Below, piece after piece: positions 32,895 through 44,263 of a stretch of 64,000 nucleotides of DNA. Source of the stretch: Nothopassalora personata (lineage: Eukaryota; Ascomycota; Dothideomycetes; Mycosphaerellales; Mycosphaerellaceae); the NCBI GenBank assembly GCA_033816765.1, contig CM066291.1, forward strand, positions 372,001 through 436,000, read 5' to 3'. The translations under genes were made by a program, and so were the position numbers. Under the pieces are notes generated by a model, which did not search any database, was not told the origin of the DNA, and saw only the letters and a program-made list of their open reading frames with translations. Within the stretch, counting starts at the first letter, position 1; each line of letters begins with the position of its first letter.

Positions 32895-34324
32895 TGCAGA
32901 AAGGAATACGGAGGATACATTGAGAAGAAGAGCAGTCGGAGTACTGTAAGATGTCCGTGAGGTGGCTTTCCACAATCGTGATGAATGAAGCTCCGAAGCT
33001 GGAAGTTTGATATTCGTGAAGCTGGTCTAGTCACATGTCACGTATGTTACACGTGAGCCTCGTTCAAGCGCATGCGCCGTTCCTTCATCTTTCTGCTCTG
33101 GCCGGGCCACTCTTTCTCTCATCGGCGTCCGTTTCCCGGTCCCTATATCTCAATATCACCCAGCGCAAGTGATCTGTATACTATTGATGCACCCAACACT
33201 GACCATGGTAAAGCCAATGCGGACGCCTGATCGAGTCGGAAGGATTCTACCCCTTGCGAATTGCCATGTGTGTTCCTCCTTCAATGCATATGACGGGATA
33301 TCTAATCTCGTTGGAAGTTCCAGCGGCAGCCTTCGCACGCAGCAAGATGGGCAGATCCACCTCATGCTCAGAGGCTCGAGAAGTACTATCGTCGAAAATC
33401 CAGGTCAACTCCGATGTCATGAAAAGTCCCGCTGGAGTATCAGAACTGCAGACCCTGCCTTCGGCTTTGATCAAAGTGGACCTCATGGGCACCATCCTAC
33501 AGAAGCTCGGTGGGAAGACTTCTTCCACCACTCCTCCGCCTCGCAGAAAGGGGGAACAGGCCTGCCACCAAATCCCCAGTCGAGGTTCCACGCTCTTCCA
33601 ACTGCTTGGAAATTATCAAGGAGCCCTTCATTCTAGCAAGAGAGTCACCTGAACTTCGACTATCTCGGCCTGGCCACGTCCTGCAACAAGGTCGCCGACG
33701 ATCTTGCGGAGGGCCACTTATCCCGACAGACCCATGCACCACGTGGCGAATGGTATATGCCGTCCTGTACGAGACTGCATGTCGTGAATCAGTTGATAGG
33801 CTCAGTCCAGGACTCCGCCTTTGTCGTCGACGCGCCAAACCTGGAGTCTGGCATCAAGCAAGACGGCTCGAGAGTCTTCAACGAAGCGCAACGTCAGTCG
33901 AGTTGTAACATTCTCGAGGAGCAGTGGCCGTAGCCGCCGGGAGACCCTCCATTGGAGGGTGACGACTTGCAAGGAATGACAAGAACTGTCACGCCGTCTC
34001 GTACGACAGTTTATGATCCGGTTCGCACTCGAGGGGGCTTTGAGGCCGCGTATAAGGTGACTAATGAGGTCTTGCGATTCCAGGAGGACCACCTCAGGGG
34101 ACAGGCCTGTGCTGGATGCAGCGGAGTTCGGATCGAGTACTGGCTGAGGAGAAGGTGGAGACTTGGCAGCATGAGAAGAGCAGGGTAGCAGCGCGCTTGG
34201 AAGAGGTTTGTGTCCTGTAAGATCCACTTTTGGCCGGTATAGAAGCCTTAGTACCAGCGCCTTCCCGCTTGAACGCTACAACCTAACACGAGCACTCCAT
34301 TCCTTGGTGCTGCGGATTTCAGCC
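32895..34324. other. Intergenic, with one unexplained open stretch
   Basis: Most of it shows nothing. At about 33648-33937 forward, a stretch of about 95 codons without ATG at its start looks protein-like (LNFDYLGLATSCNKVADDLA ... VVNQLIGSVQDSAFVVDAP ... SSCNILEEQWP). It may be a fragment of a lost gene; the frames upstream (33254-33652) do not join it cleanly. Confidence 0.4.
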
Positions 34325-35605
34325 TCATCTCTGAGAATCCTTGCCCCAGCCCATCGCTCTCATCCTCGCCTCTATCTGACTCCAGATATCCTCCACCACT
34401 TCGCGATCTCTCCACCTATTGCTACCCTTGTCAATCTGCACACTCAGCACGCCTCTGCCCCAGCCCTTCACAGTGTCTGGCACCACCTCTCCCCTCCAGC
34501 CAACGTACACGCCCAATGCGTGACTGAAGAGCTCTGCCGGGTTCTGCCACTTGTAGTTCTTGAACTGCCACGTCTGACCAGTCGTGAAGACTGCCACCAC
34601 TCTGTTCCAGTAATCTGGCCGAAAGTGCGAGGGATCATCGACCAGAATGAACCTCGTAGCATGACCTGGGTGTATGGTCCGTAGATTGCGGGTGATGTGT
34701 AGAATGTTGGCAGCCTCACCGCTCGACTCGAGGGGAGTGTAGGCCCCTTCTGCGAGGAAAGACTTGATGTTGGGCATTCGCAACAAGCTGGAGAAAGATG
34801 ACGACAACAGGATGATGGGCTCTGGACGACGACCACTTTGCGCTGGCTTGCCTGATGGTCGCATTGCAGGATTGTTGTTGAGCGCTGGAGCCTGTGTACT
34901 TGGCTTCTGCTTGCCGAGGAAGAGAGCGCTGTACTTGCGGATTCCGCTGAAGTCCTGGATCTTGCTGCCGCGGAGGACGGTGTTGTGGTCGCCCATCTTG
35001 CGCTCCGAGTTGTAGATCAGGCGCAATCGCTCTTCTTCCTCACGACGCTTCGACTCGTCCGAGGCGATGTCGCGCATCTCCACATCCGCGTCGCCTGCCG
35101 CCTTCTCTGCAGCATCTTCGGCCTCGGCCCGGACCTGCTTGTTGTCGTCGAGGCTCTTGATGTACTCGCTGTCGTTGACGCCCACCTCCCCCGCCAGCCA
35201 TGATCGGATGTCGAGTCTCTCGGCGAAGACAAGATTCGTCGCTGTTTCAGTCTTGCCTGCGGCCTTGAGCTGTTCGTTGGTGGAGGAGATGGCAGACAGA
35301 TATTCTGCAACCGCTTTGTCCCTGTTCTCCCATGCCAAGTATATCGAACGCAGGTCTATCGGTCGTCCGGACTGCGCTGAGATGAAGCGCGTTTCCTGTG
35401 TCAGAGGGATCGCGATATGCTGGGGGCCATTTTGGGGTGAGTCGCCGTTGAAGATCAGATGTGACGCTTCTGCAATTGAAACATTGGATTGCGCCTGGTT
35501 GGACGGGTCGGGGTCTTTCGTGGGCACGGGTAGTGAGTTGGAGGCTATCGACTGTCGGAGGAGAAGCAATGGATCCGGTGGGAGAGCGTCTGTAGTGGCG
35601 GCCAT
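34325..35605 (-). CDS. CDC73: CDC73, Paf1 complex subunit (RNA polymerase II accessory factor)
   Basis: Single-exon gene, 426 residues, starting MAATTDALPPDPLLLLRQSI, with the first ATG in frame. The N-terminal half holds the RSIYLAWENRDKAVAEYLSA segment and an acidic/basic coiled region (DESKRREEEERLRLIYNSE). The C-terminal Ras-like domain carries PEPIILLSSSFSSLLRMPNI, ATRFILVDDPSHFRPDYWNR, VVAVFTTGQTWQFKNYKWQ and a WRDREVVEDIWSQIE tail, all typical of Cdc73/parafibromin. It acts in the Paf1 complex in elongation and histone modification. No frame problems. Confidence 0.93.
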   Translation of the reverse strand: MAATTDALPPDPLLLLRQSIASNSLPVPTKDPDPSNQAQSNVSIAEASHLIFNGDSPQNGPQHIAIPLTQETRFISAQSGRPIDLRSIYLAWENRDKAVAEYLSAISSTNEQLKAAGKTETATNLVFAERLDIRSWLAGEVGVNDSEYIKSLDDNKQVRAEAEDAAEKAAGDADVEMRDIASDESKRREEEERLRLIYNSERKMGDHNTVLRGSKIQDFSGIRKYSALFLGKQKPSTQAPALNNNPAMRPSGKPAQSGRRPEPIILLSSSFSSLLRMPNIKSFLAEGAYTPLESSGEAANILHITRNLRTIHPGHATRFILVDDPSHFRPDYWNRVVAVFTTGQTWQFKNYKWQNPAELFSHALGVYVGWRGEVVPDTVKGWGRGVLSVQIDKGSNRWRDREVVEDIWSQIEARMRAMGWGKDSQR

Positions 35606-36032
35606 GTTGGCGGTTTGGTGGTGATATGCTGAAAGATAGCTACAAGTAAGTGCACACTCTCACATGAACATTTGGAGCTCGACAGCGCGATCTTGACGCG
35701 CTTCGGCGAGACCTCGGCGCTGGACGTTGCAACATATTCACTTCTTCAATGTTCTTTGACAAGGAAACAATATCATGGTTTTGAAAACGATCGTCGTCTC
35801 GTACGAACACGTCCAATCGTAGCCGTACCGCTACTGTTCAAGGACAATTTTGAAAATTGCAAGCCTGCATTGGTGAACAAAAGTCGACGCTTTGATGCTC
35901 AGTACCAATTCCTCACCTGGTGCGATCCAGGAGAAGCAAACTCGTCTCGCCCTTGAAGACAGATACGATCTCACGTTGCGAAAATCTCGCATCCGACGAT
36001 TCGTGCACAGGTAGCAGCCACTAGCAAAGCGA
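35606..36032. promoter_or_regulatory. CDC73 upstream region
   Basis: About 430 bp between CDC73 and a divergent gene relic. Nothing recognisable besides the expected promoter. Confidence 0.45.
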
Positions 36033-36792
36033 GTGAGAAATCTCATGATTCTGCCAAATTTGAAGCTGCAATTTCGAGTGATGAGAGTCTCGACGAAGAC
36101 GTGGACTGCAAGCCGAACATCATCGAAAGGAACATCTACGCCCATATCATCAGACGAAGCGCCCATACACTATCGCAGCTCATCAGTTCCAATGATGCAC
36201 CGTACGTGGGCAGGATCCTCGAAGACTCTGGCTGCGATATCAAACTTACCATGGACCACTACGTAAGTTTCACGTTACACACCCTGTCTGACCACTGCTC
36301 ATGTGCAGTGTAGCTCTTTATCTGCTACTCCCAAACACACAATCTGGAGTTGGAGCTGGGCCTTGACGCGGAAAGGGACGATCGCACAGTCTCTTCCACG
36401 ACTTCCTCCTCAGCGACCCAGCACTCTTCCTCAGCGTCATTCTTCTGGGCGTCACCCATAAGCTTGGCCACGCAGGACAGAAAACCCACCGTGCCTCGGT
36501 CCTACGATTGCAAATGGCCGTCATGGGCGCCATCAACTATGCGTTGAACGACAGCAAGCGGGCTACTTCCGATGCTGTTATCTACAGCGTTGCGAATCTG
36601 GCATGCTACGACGCTATATGGGGAGAACCCGACGAGTATCGAATGCACATGACAGGTCTTAAGCAGATGGTCACTCTGCGTGGTGGTTTGAACGAGTTTG
36701 GGGTGGCGGGCATTTTGAGAATATCTTTGCTCTGGTCCGACCACGAATTGCGCCTACTTATTGAGGACGACTCCGTTCTTTGCAGAGCATGA
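36033..36792 (+). pseudogene. C-terminal half of a fungal-specific transcription factor
   Basis: The block HDFLLSDPALFLSVILLGVT, TDAVIYSVANLACYDAIWGE-like sequence (SDAVIYSVANLACYDAIWG) and EYRMHMTGLKQMVTLRGGLN (about 36390-36710) is characteristic of the regulatory domain of Zn2Cys6-family factors. Upstream, about 36003-36260 is open and may be the linker; it ends at a good donor (GTAAGT at 36262), with a CAG acceptor at about 36305-36307. Joining these does not reach the downstream frame without passing a TGA near 36367. No zinc cluster is visible upstream. The gene therefore is either truncated and frameshifted or has an unresolved extra intron. The stop at 36792 also comes earlier than usual for the family. 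Confidence 0.5.
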
Positions 36793-37355
36793 TTTGCCGG
36801 ATCCAGATATTGAGTCTTTCTGCTCTGGGTTACTGAAGGGGGAGCAGCGTCGCAATTGGTAAGATGGAGTTGAAGCAAGTCTTACAGGATTCTCCTGGAG
36901 ATAGGAGCATCATTGCATGGAAGCTATTTAGCAAGGGGTTTCATCACCTCTATCTCTTGCACGAGTCGTACCTTAGAGTCATCAACACTCCATGATTACC
37001 TCGCGTTGTCTCCGTCCTGTGCATAATAGTTTTGGTCTTTCGTACGACTGGTGGGCAGCGCTGTACCCACCGATCGATCTAGCCGCAGACGGCTCAAGAT
37101 CCCGAAAATCCCGGAGGCACGGACTCGCAAGTCACAGAAATGCTGTGAGCAAGGCAGGTCCAGACCACAGTCGAACATGGCTACGCTACCATCATCACGT
37201 CTGTGTGTAGAGGTGGGCACTGGAAACGCCCCACCACCAAAGTCATGGCATTGTACATGCTCACCTGGTGATTCCCAGCCACCACCATATACTCAGACCA
37301 GATGTCGCCCCAGTCTAGTTAACATCGAAACAGTACACCACACCATCACCTCCCG
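36793..37355. other. Intergenic, presumed histidine-kinase promoter
   Basis: Short frames only; upstream of the kinase gene on the same strand. Confidence 0.5.
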
Positions 37356-39982
37356 ATGGACGTGGTCAGTCTTGCGACCTTTGTCAATGCTGATCCAAGA
37401 CCCACGTGCCTCGTCGACCTAGGCGGTGGGAAGAGGTGCGATGCGCCGTGCATAGCGTACACCAACACAGCTCTGCGAGCTCAGGAAATCCTACTGGACG
37501 ACATCCTAGACCACAGCCCCGGCGCCAATCTTCCGCCATGGGTTCACGCGCGCAACACCAACACGCATATTTCGACCCGCAGTGGCCGCGTCCTCTACAC
37601 GTACCTGATAGAAGAAAAGTGGAGGGTGATACAGTGGCTGGCCTCCGATCGAAAGGTCGCGGGAGATTCATCCCTGGAAAGCGCATTGGCAGATCGCGAC
37701 GATGTGACAGCACGACTGCGATGCTTGCTCAAGATGATGGAGATGGTGGATGTGGGTATATGGGAGTACGACCAGAAAGGAAAGTTGGTGTACGGCAACG
37801 AGGCATTCTACAACCTCAGTGGACACCCGCGGGACAGCAAGAAAGAAACGACAACGTGGGAGGACGCCATCTTTCCAGAGGATCATGAGTGGCTCATGTC
37901 GCAGTGGATACAAATGACGGAGGGCACTTCGCTCACGTTTCCAATGCGGTGGAAAAGACCGTCCTCTTCCATGCCCAATGGAGAAGAGGATATGCACGGC
38001 CAATGGGTCCTCGCGGCCTGTGTCCCGACCTTGAACGAACATGGCGAAGTCAATTCTGTGTCTGGATGCTTGACCGACATCTCTGCTCAGAAGCGGAGCG
38101 AAGAGGATGCGCTGAAGAAGGCTGAAGCGTTGGAGCGTGCGGCAGCTAGCGAGAAGAGGTTCAGCAACTTCGCAGAGCAGTCGAACGTGGCCATATGGAT
38201 CTTGAATCTCGACAAGAAAGTAAGCTGAAAAGAGCATTGGAGTGAGATTCAGAGCTGACATGCCTAGAGATGCAATATTGCAATCACGAATGGTACGCTG
38301 TGACTGGCCATCCAGTGGTTCCATGGGATATGATAGATTGGCCTCAGATCGTATCTGAACCACATCTAGCGGTGATAGACCGCAACTGGGATGACATCGT
38401 GGGCAACAAGCGAGCGGTCAAATTCCAATTCGAACTGAAGCGCATGTGGAGCGACGGCCTAGGCGGTGAAATGCGAGCTTGGGTAGTGGCTAATGCATAT
38501 CCCGAGCTCGATGAGCAGGGGAATGTGACGGCAGTGGCAGGCACTCTCACAGACATCACACATCTTCAGTGGGCAGAACGACTACAGAGACAGCGAACCG
38601 ATGAAGCCGTAGAGGCGAAGAGGCAGCAGGAGAACTTCATCGACATGACCTGTCACGAGATTCGCAATCCTTTGGGAGCAGTCGTCCACTGCGCCGATCT
38701 TGTCCGAACGTCGTTAACAGATCTCATGGAAGCGGTCGAAGACCTTGCATCAGCATCACCAGGCAAGTACTCACGCCTGGCGGAGCTGTGCGAGAGTGCT
38801 TTAGAGGCAAACAATATCGTATTCTCCTGTTGTGCCCACCAGAAACGCATTGTGGACGATATTTTGACTTTATCAAAACTCGATTCGAAGCTGGTCACGA
38901 TTGCTCCGGCGCCGGTAAGACTGAATGATCTGCTCACAGAAGTGGGTCGGATGTTCGAGGCCGATGCCCAGGAGGCCGACGTCAATCTCCAGACCTGCAA
39001 GCAATCAAGCCTCGATTTCATCACTACCCAATGGGTGACATTGGATTCTGGCCGGCTGATGCAAGTATTGATTAATCTAATCACGAACGGGCTGAAGTTT
39101 ACTCAGCGCGAAGATGAGCGCAACATCACACTCACAGTAGGTGCATCGCGACATCGGCCTACGGAACACGATCTTCTGAATGTCGACTTTGTCCCAGCCG
39201 GAATCGCGCGAGATCCTGTGGAGCTGGACTCACAATGGGGTGAGGGAGATGACATATTCCTACACTTCAGCGTTGTCGATACTGGCTGTGGCTTTGACGA
39301 TAAGCAAAAAGGCAAGATTTTCGAACGGTTCTCTCAGGCGAGTCCCAAAACCCATTCGAAATATGGCGGGAGCGGCTTGGGCCTCTTCATCAGCCGCGAA
39401 ATGATCGAGCTGCAGGGAGGAGAAATCGGTGTCCGATCCAATCCTGGAAAAGGGGCTACGTTCGCATTCTACATTGCTGCTCGCGTTGTGCAACCGCCTC
39501 AAGCTGAAGGAGATGTCACATTCAGCACCATCAGGCCACGGCGACGAAGCCAGAGTGCATCCTTTGCTCCCATACACACCTTACTGGTCGTGGAAGACAA
39601 CGTCCTAAATCAGAAAGTCTTCCGCATGCAACTCCAGAAACTCGGCCACGAAGTACACGTCGTCAACCACGGAGCAGAAGCCCTGGAGTTCCTCGAGAAG
39701 ACTTCGTGCTGGATTGACCATGCGGACAGCCCCATCAACGTATCGGCGGTCCTTATGGACATTGAGATGCCAGTCATGGGAGGCACGGAATGCGCACGCC
39801 GGATTCGACAACTTCAGGCTCGAGGCATCATTACGCGACATCTTCCGATTGTGGCGGTGTCGGCGAATGCGAGGGATGCGCAGATCAGTGGTGCGCTGGA
39901 CTGTGGGATGGATGATGCCATTAGCAAGCCTTTTAGAGTGGCGGATCTGATGCCTAAGATTGAAAGGTTGGTCCCTAAATGA
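37356..39982 (+). CDS. Hybrid histidine kinase with two PAS domains
   Basis: Two exons, 37356-38219 and 38270-39982, split by a 50-bp intron ending at the second of two nearby AGs; about 858 residues. Order: an N-terminal region of about 125 residues, PAS 1 (about 128-245, MVDVGIWEYDQKGKLVYGNE), PAS 2 (about 268-385, spanning the intron) and HisKA with the phospho-acceptor His near residue 417 (MTCHEIRNPLGAV). The HATPase follows, with N box LINLITNGLKFT and G box KYGGSGLGLFISREMIELQG. Last is a receiver domain with the phospho-acceptor Asp near 785 (LMDIEMPVMGG) and Lys near 841 (AISKPFR). All catalytic residues are present. Such kinases feed the HOG-type phosphorelay and sense environmental signals; the ligand of these PAS domains is unknown. 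No membrane span, so probably cytosolic. Confidence 0.93.
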
Positions 39983-41555
39983 TACGACAGACATGGGAAG
40001 CGAACAGAGCTATGCATGGGAGATGGGTTACTTATCATTCACTCAAGCGCGGCGGCTCATGCACAGACGTCGCCCGCCTTCCACGAGACACAAGACCAAA
40101 GACTTCTGCCTATCGCAATCAGTGGCACGTGTACATGTTGCCCTCGGGCGTTTTGCCTCCTGCTTCATATTCGTCCTCGAATCCCCGCAAGCTCCTGGAC
40201 TCGCCTGCTTTGCGACTTTCTAACATGCCTCGGGCTTTCAGGCCGCTGAGTGTTCCTGCCGCGAGAGAGAGACGGGAAGGAATCCTGTTCCTTCGCGCTT
40301 GTCCTCGAGGCGTTACATTTTATCCGGCCGATGTCGGACGCCATGTCAATTCGCGACATTCCCACGCCACTCGTCCTTCTCAGACTTCACGACTTATGTG
40401 TTTCGAGCTGCGCCGCCGGGCGATGCGGATATCGAGTGGTTGTGGCCGATGCCGGCTGACTGGACGGTCAGTCTAAGCATCACTGTGCCTCGAACCGAGG
40501 GGTCGCACGACTGAGTCCAATCAGACCTGCCTGTAAGCCTATATGTCCGCTACTCGCACGATAGAGCACACGAACTCGCCACTTGCAGTCTAGACTCTTT
40601 GCCTGGAATTTGCGATGCTTGGATGAAAGCCTCGCGTGGCGAGTAGACAAGGTATGCGTGTCCTTTGGCATGAGCTCGTTGGACGCTGCTGCCTGCATTG
40701 ACATTCGTTCCCAGCAGGAAGTGCTGCGCACCAATTAGATCACTTCTCGCTAATCATAATTCCAACACGCCTATATAGCCAACAAGCATGCAAGCATGTC
40801 CGCGGGTTGCGAGATTATAAAGCCAAGCCTTGGTACCCTCTACGAACGTAAGTTAAACTCTTTCGAACCTAGTCAGAGACAAGCCAAATGCTAAACGTCA
40901 CCTTCTTCAACCCAAATCGCCCAGACGGGACCTTCCAGCACAGGGAGACGGCCGGCTTATAACGGGTTTCATTTCAGCGCGCACAGCGTCGCGTTCGACA
41001 GCCTGCCTGCTGCGGAAATCAGTGATTACATACGTAGTCAGGAATGCACGTGATCAATATCCTGGAAGCTCGGAATCGCAAGTTTAATTGAGCATAAACA
41101 TAACATGAGCGAGCGAAGTCGGCCCAATGTAGATACATAGATCATGCCAAGTCTTGAGACGAAGAGCACACAATGTTGACAGGTCATACAACGGGAACAT
41201 CCTCACAGATTTGGTGCAGCCTACCGCGGGATGTGCCTTTGCATGAGATAGAATATCTGGTGATAGCAATTGAGAGTTCTGATCACGGACACAGGGGCTC
41301 TGGTTGTTCATTTCCAGTCTGCAGTCACGCTCTCGCAATCCAGAAGGTCTTGCGTAACTCTATCTATTCGGCGCTTGGCCGACAACATTGAATTTACAAG
41401 GAAGCGTGTTTGAGTCCTGGTTCTTACGCAATGAACGAATACGGGCAGATGCAAGGACTCCAAGCCCCTTCGTATCCCTCTGGCAGTCAACAACCTTTCT
41501 TCCCTCGAACGATCGCATACCGTCAATTCGCAGTGACCAAGACGAAAGCGCAGAT
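39983..41555. other. 1.6-kb intergenic, no gene recognised
   Basis: Contains only short overlapping frames. Composition stays euchromatic. Includes the promoter of the secreted-protein gene at 41556. Confidence 0.5.
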
Positions 41556-42312
41556 ATGCGAAGCACTATCTTCAACGCTGCGCTTGGCGCCGTCCTCGCA
41601 GCTAGCATATCCCAAGCTACAGTCGTACAGCCCGCAAAGCGAGACCTTCCATCCGAACACGGCTGTGCCCCTTGTCCGGGTGGCGATGCCCCATTCTATC
41701 AAGCCGCTGTAGACGCGTTCGCCCGGGTCGATCCTGCGTTGCTCGCGGAAGGCACAGCGTCTTTTGGGCAGACCTTCGAAGCAGGATACTGGCCGCCTCT
41801 GTGTGATGCAGATTCGATCAACTGCGTGACGTGAGCCATGCTTCGACGGTCGTAGCGTATGGAGACTGATGCAGTGTAGGGCTGGAGAGGGTGTCACATG
41901 GACTGGGGACTCTCACCCCCAGGGCTTGACTGGCCCGGTCGGAAGGTGGAAGCGGAGGGATAAAAGTACGTAGTCGCAGCTTCGTGGCAGCAATGAGTAA
42001 TAGTCGCTGACATATCTTGACAGCTGAGACGATCGCGTGGTCTTACTGGCAAAGCACGCTCCAATGGGTCTGTGACGGAGGGTCGGGCACGACGTACAAC
42101 GCCCACTGCGTCATGTACACTTGCGCCAAAGGGGCAATGAGAGCCGACCTCACCACCGGCGAGAATGTACAGGTAAGACACCCCGTTTTGCGTGCATTGC
42201 TGCTACTCACGTAGGCCAATAGGGCGATGGTGAGACTGACAACAACGCGGCGGACTACTGTAAGTGCTTTGTCAGCGACCTCAACGCCGACATTACGTTC
42301 TCGAAGATGTGA
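41556..42312 (+). CDS. Small cysteine-rich secreted protein
   Basis: Four exons: 41556-41830, 41880-41965, 42024-42172 and 42223-42312. The three introns (49, 58 and 50 bp) keep phase, giving about 199 residues. The N-terminus MRSTIFNAALGAVLAASISQ is a classical signal peptide with likely cleavage after the SQA region, and a KR dipeptide soon after could be a propeptide site. The mature part carries about nine cysteines (CAPCPGG, PPLCDADSINC, WVCDGG, HCVMYTC, DYCKCF), enough for several disulphides. No enzyme domain recognised. It has the features expected of a candidate effector or surface protein of a plant-associated fungus; that role is an inference. The last acceptor at 42222 was chosen over 42215 because only it continues to a cysteine-bearing tail. 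Confidence 0.75.
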
Positions 42313-43470
42313 CTTTCTTATCTCCTTGCGAATCCGAATCGAGCAGGAAGGTAGCATGGCCCAACATCTTGCTGAAGACGATAGCACGCTGCGCGTGGTG
42401 AGAGCGGTGGCATGCGCGACTCGCTCATGGAGAAAAGCCAGAAAGGCGGGTTGGCATCGATGCTGTCGGGTATCCTGAGGCGGGCTTCAAATAGAGTAAC
42501 GACACAATCGCCAGTTATCTTCCACAATATCATGACTTACGGAATAACATCATGAAAGAACAGCATTGGCGTGCCGCACTTGGCTGTCGCTGAGATCGAC
42601 TTGTCCCATTGAGATCTCGTTCAATGTCTGACACCAGAGCTCTCGCTCGCTGGCGGACTCATCACTTTCCTTGAGACGAAGGTCAAATACTGGTTGCCAC
42701 AACACATACACAATTTTTTTCATTTGAGTTTCCAGCAACATTTACAAGGCCTGCCTGATAGTCCGCCCAATAATCGAGCAGTTATGACTTTATTTTGGAA
42801 GGTCGATGGGAAAGAAGGTCAGTTCATGCGCAACGAGTGCGCTAAGGATTGCGGGCTGCAAACCAACAGCGCTCTCCAGGGGTAAGGACCTCAAGGCATC
42901 AGCACGCGCATCCATTCATTAGCCGCCCGTGATGCAGCCGGTCATACCATTTGGAGGAGTATTTTCAGCATAATATCCTCCAGTCCCCCTTTCAAAAGCC
43001 ATCAAGGTTAAAATGGACTTTAGCAACTTTATGTCTGTTGAGCTTAAAGCGGTGAGCTGGTATATCAAGTCATGTTACATAGCGTTCAAATCGATTCGAT
43101 CGATCTAGCCTCACTGACTGTGCGGCACAGTATTCGTGTTTTTCCACAACTCGCTTTCCGCCACGGGTCGGACGTGAACATCTCTGTTAACAAAGGAGGA
43201 CAACAGAGACGACTGCGCTTCGCAAGCACCAGCAAAGCCATCACTGGTCTGCCCAATGGGCGAATCGGATTTAGCGTCAGCCAGGCGATCAACGTAGACC
43301 GTATCGACAATCATCATCGCTTTTGTGCTTGCAAGTAATGATATACGAAGTACAGGGGCAAAGAGAGAGAGAGAGGTAACGAGAATCACATTCCGACTGT
43401 ACTCCTACATCCAACGCCCACTTCTGCATCCAGACTGTGCTACCCACGACTATAGTACACCATGGCTCAT
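42313..43470. other. Intergenic, no gene recognised
   Basis: 3' flanks of two convergent secreted-protein genes. Short frames on both strands; a short GA repeat lies at about 43364-43376. Confidence 0.5.
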
Positions 43471-43932
43471 CTACGGAACACGCGCGGGATTGTCTACTTG
43501 CGCCATAATAGCCAAAATATCTTTCGTCTCGTCGTTACTCGGCGCGCCGCGAGGGGGCGCCACTACTGGCGCGACAGAGCTTCCGTAATTTTTGGTCTTG
43601 GCTGTCGAGGCTCTGCCAGTAGGATTCCCAGCGTAGTAAAGTGCGAACGGATTGCCCGAGCCTGGGATGAACGAGGAGAATAGTGAGGAAAGACCCCCGG
43701 AGGCGGCTGCGGCTTTGGACTTGTCGATAAGGCTGTCGTAGTTGGTCGTCCCGGTGCTAAAGGCCGCCTCACGACCTGCATCGGGCACGTAGGTCCCAAC
43801 GAGGCCTGATCCGTCGGCTGAACTGGCGGGAAACTGGCGCCGGTTGTGGAGATGTGCCGGAGTGAATGGTTGAGGAATGGCAGCGGCCAGGGCGGCGGTA
43901 GCAACGAGTGCGGAGGTAAGTTCGACACGCAT
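43471..43932 (-). CDS. Small secreted protein, cysteine-free
   Basis: Single-exon, 153 residues. MRVELTSALVATAALAAAIP is a good signal peptide, followed by a dibasic NRRQ that could be a processing site. The mature part is rich in Ala, Gly, Ser and Pro (AAAASGGLSSLFSSFIPGSG), lacks cysteine and shows no domain. A TATA-like element lies about 100 bp upstream. Function unknown; the Gly/Ser-rich composition suggests a wall-associated or intrinsically disordered secreted protein. Confidence 0.65.
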   Translation of the reverse strand: MRVELTSALVATAALAAAIPQPFTPAHLHNRRQFPASSADGSGLVGTYVPDAGREAAFSTGTTNYDSLIDKSKAAAASGGLSSLFSSFIPGSGNPFALYYAGNPTGRASTAKTKNYGSSVAPVVAPPRGAPSNDETKDILAIMAQVDNPARVP

Positions 43933-44033
43933 GTTGATGTATTGCTCGTTGGAGTTGCTTTGGTGATGACTTGCTGTTGCTCGGATCGGTCGGGTGATTG
44001 TTGACTGATAGGAGTTCGGAAACTGTAGGCGTG

Positions 44034-44043
44034 CTATATATAA
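44034..44043 (-). promoter_or_regulatory. TATA-like box of the 43471-43932 gene
   Basis: TATATATAAG on the plus strand reads as CTTATATATA on the coding strand, about 105 bp upstream of the ATG. Position and sequence fit a TATA box. Confidence 0.55.
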
Positions 44044-44263
44044 GAGTGTTCTGACACGATGCTGTAGGGTTCTCTCGTATGCCGTCTTATGTCATAGGTG
44101 TTACTCTATGCAGGACCATGTTCTCCGTTCAACCATAGAGACCTTCTCGAACGCTCTGGCCAGACCGAGCCCAGGTCTTCCGCATGTCCTCATAGTCAAG
44201 CATCGCCACATGCCAGACCATTGTTCCTCATTTCAGGCAATCTTCTCTGGCCCGTCTTAGACA

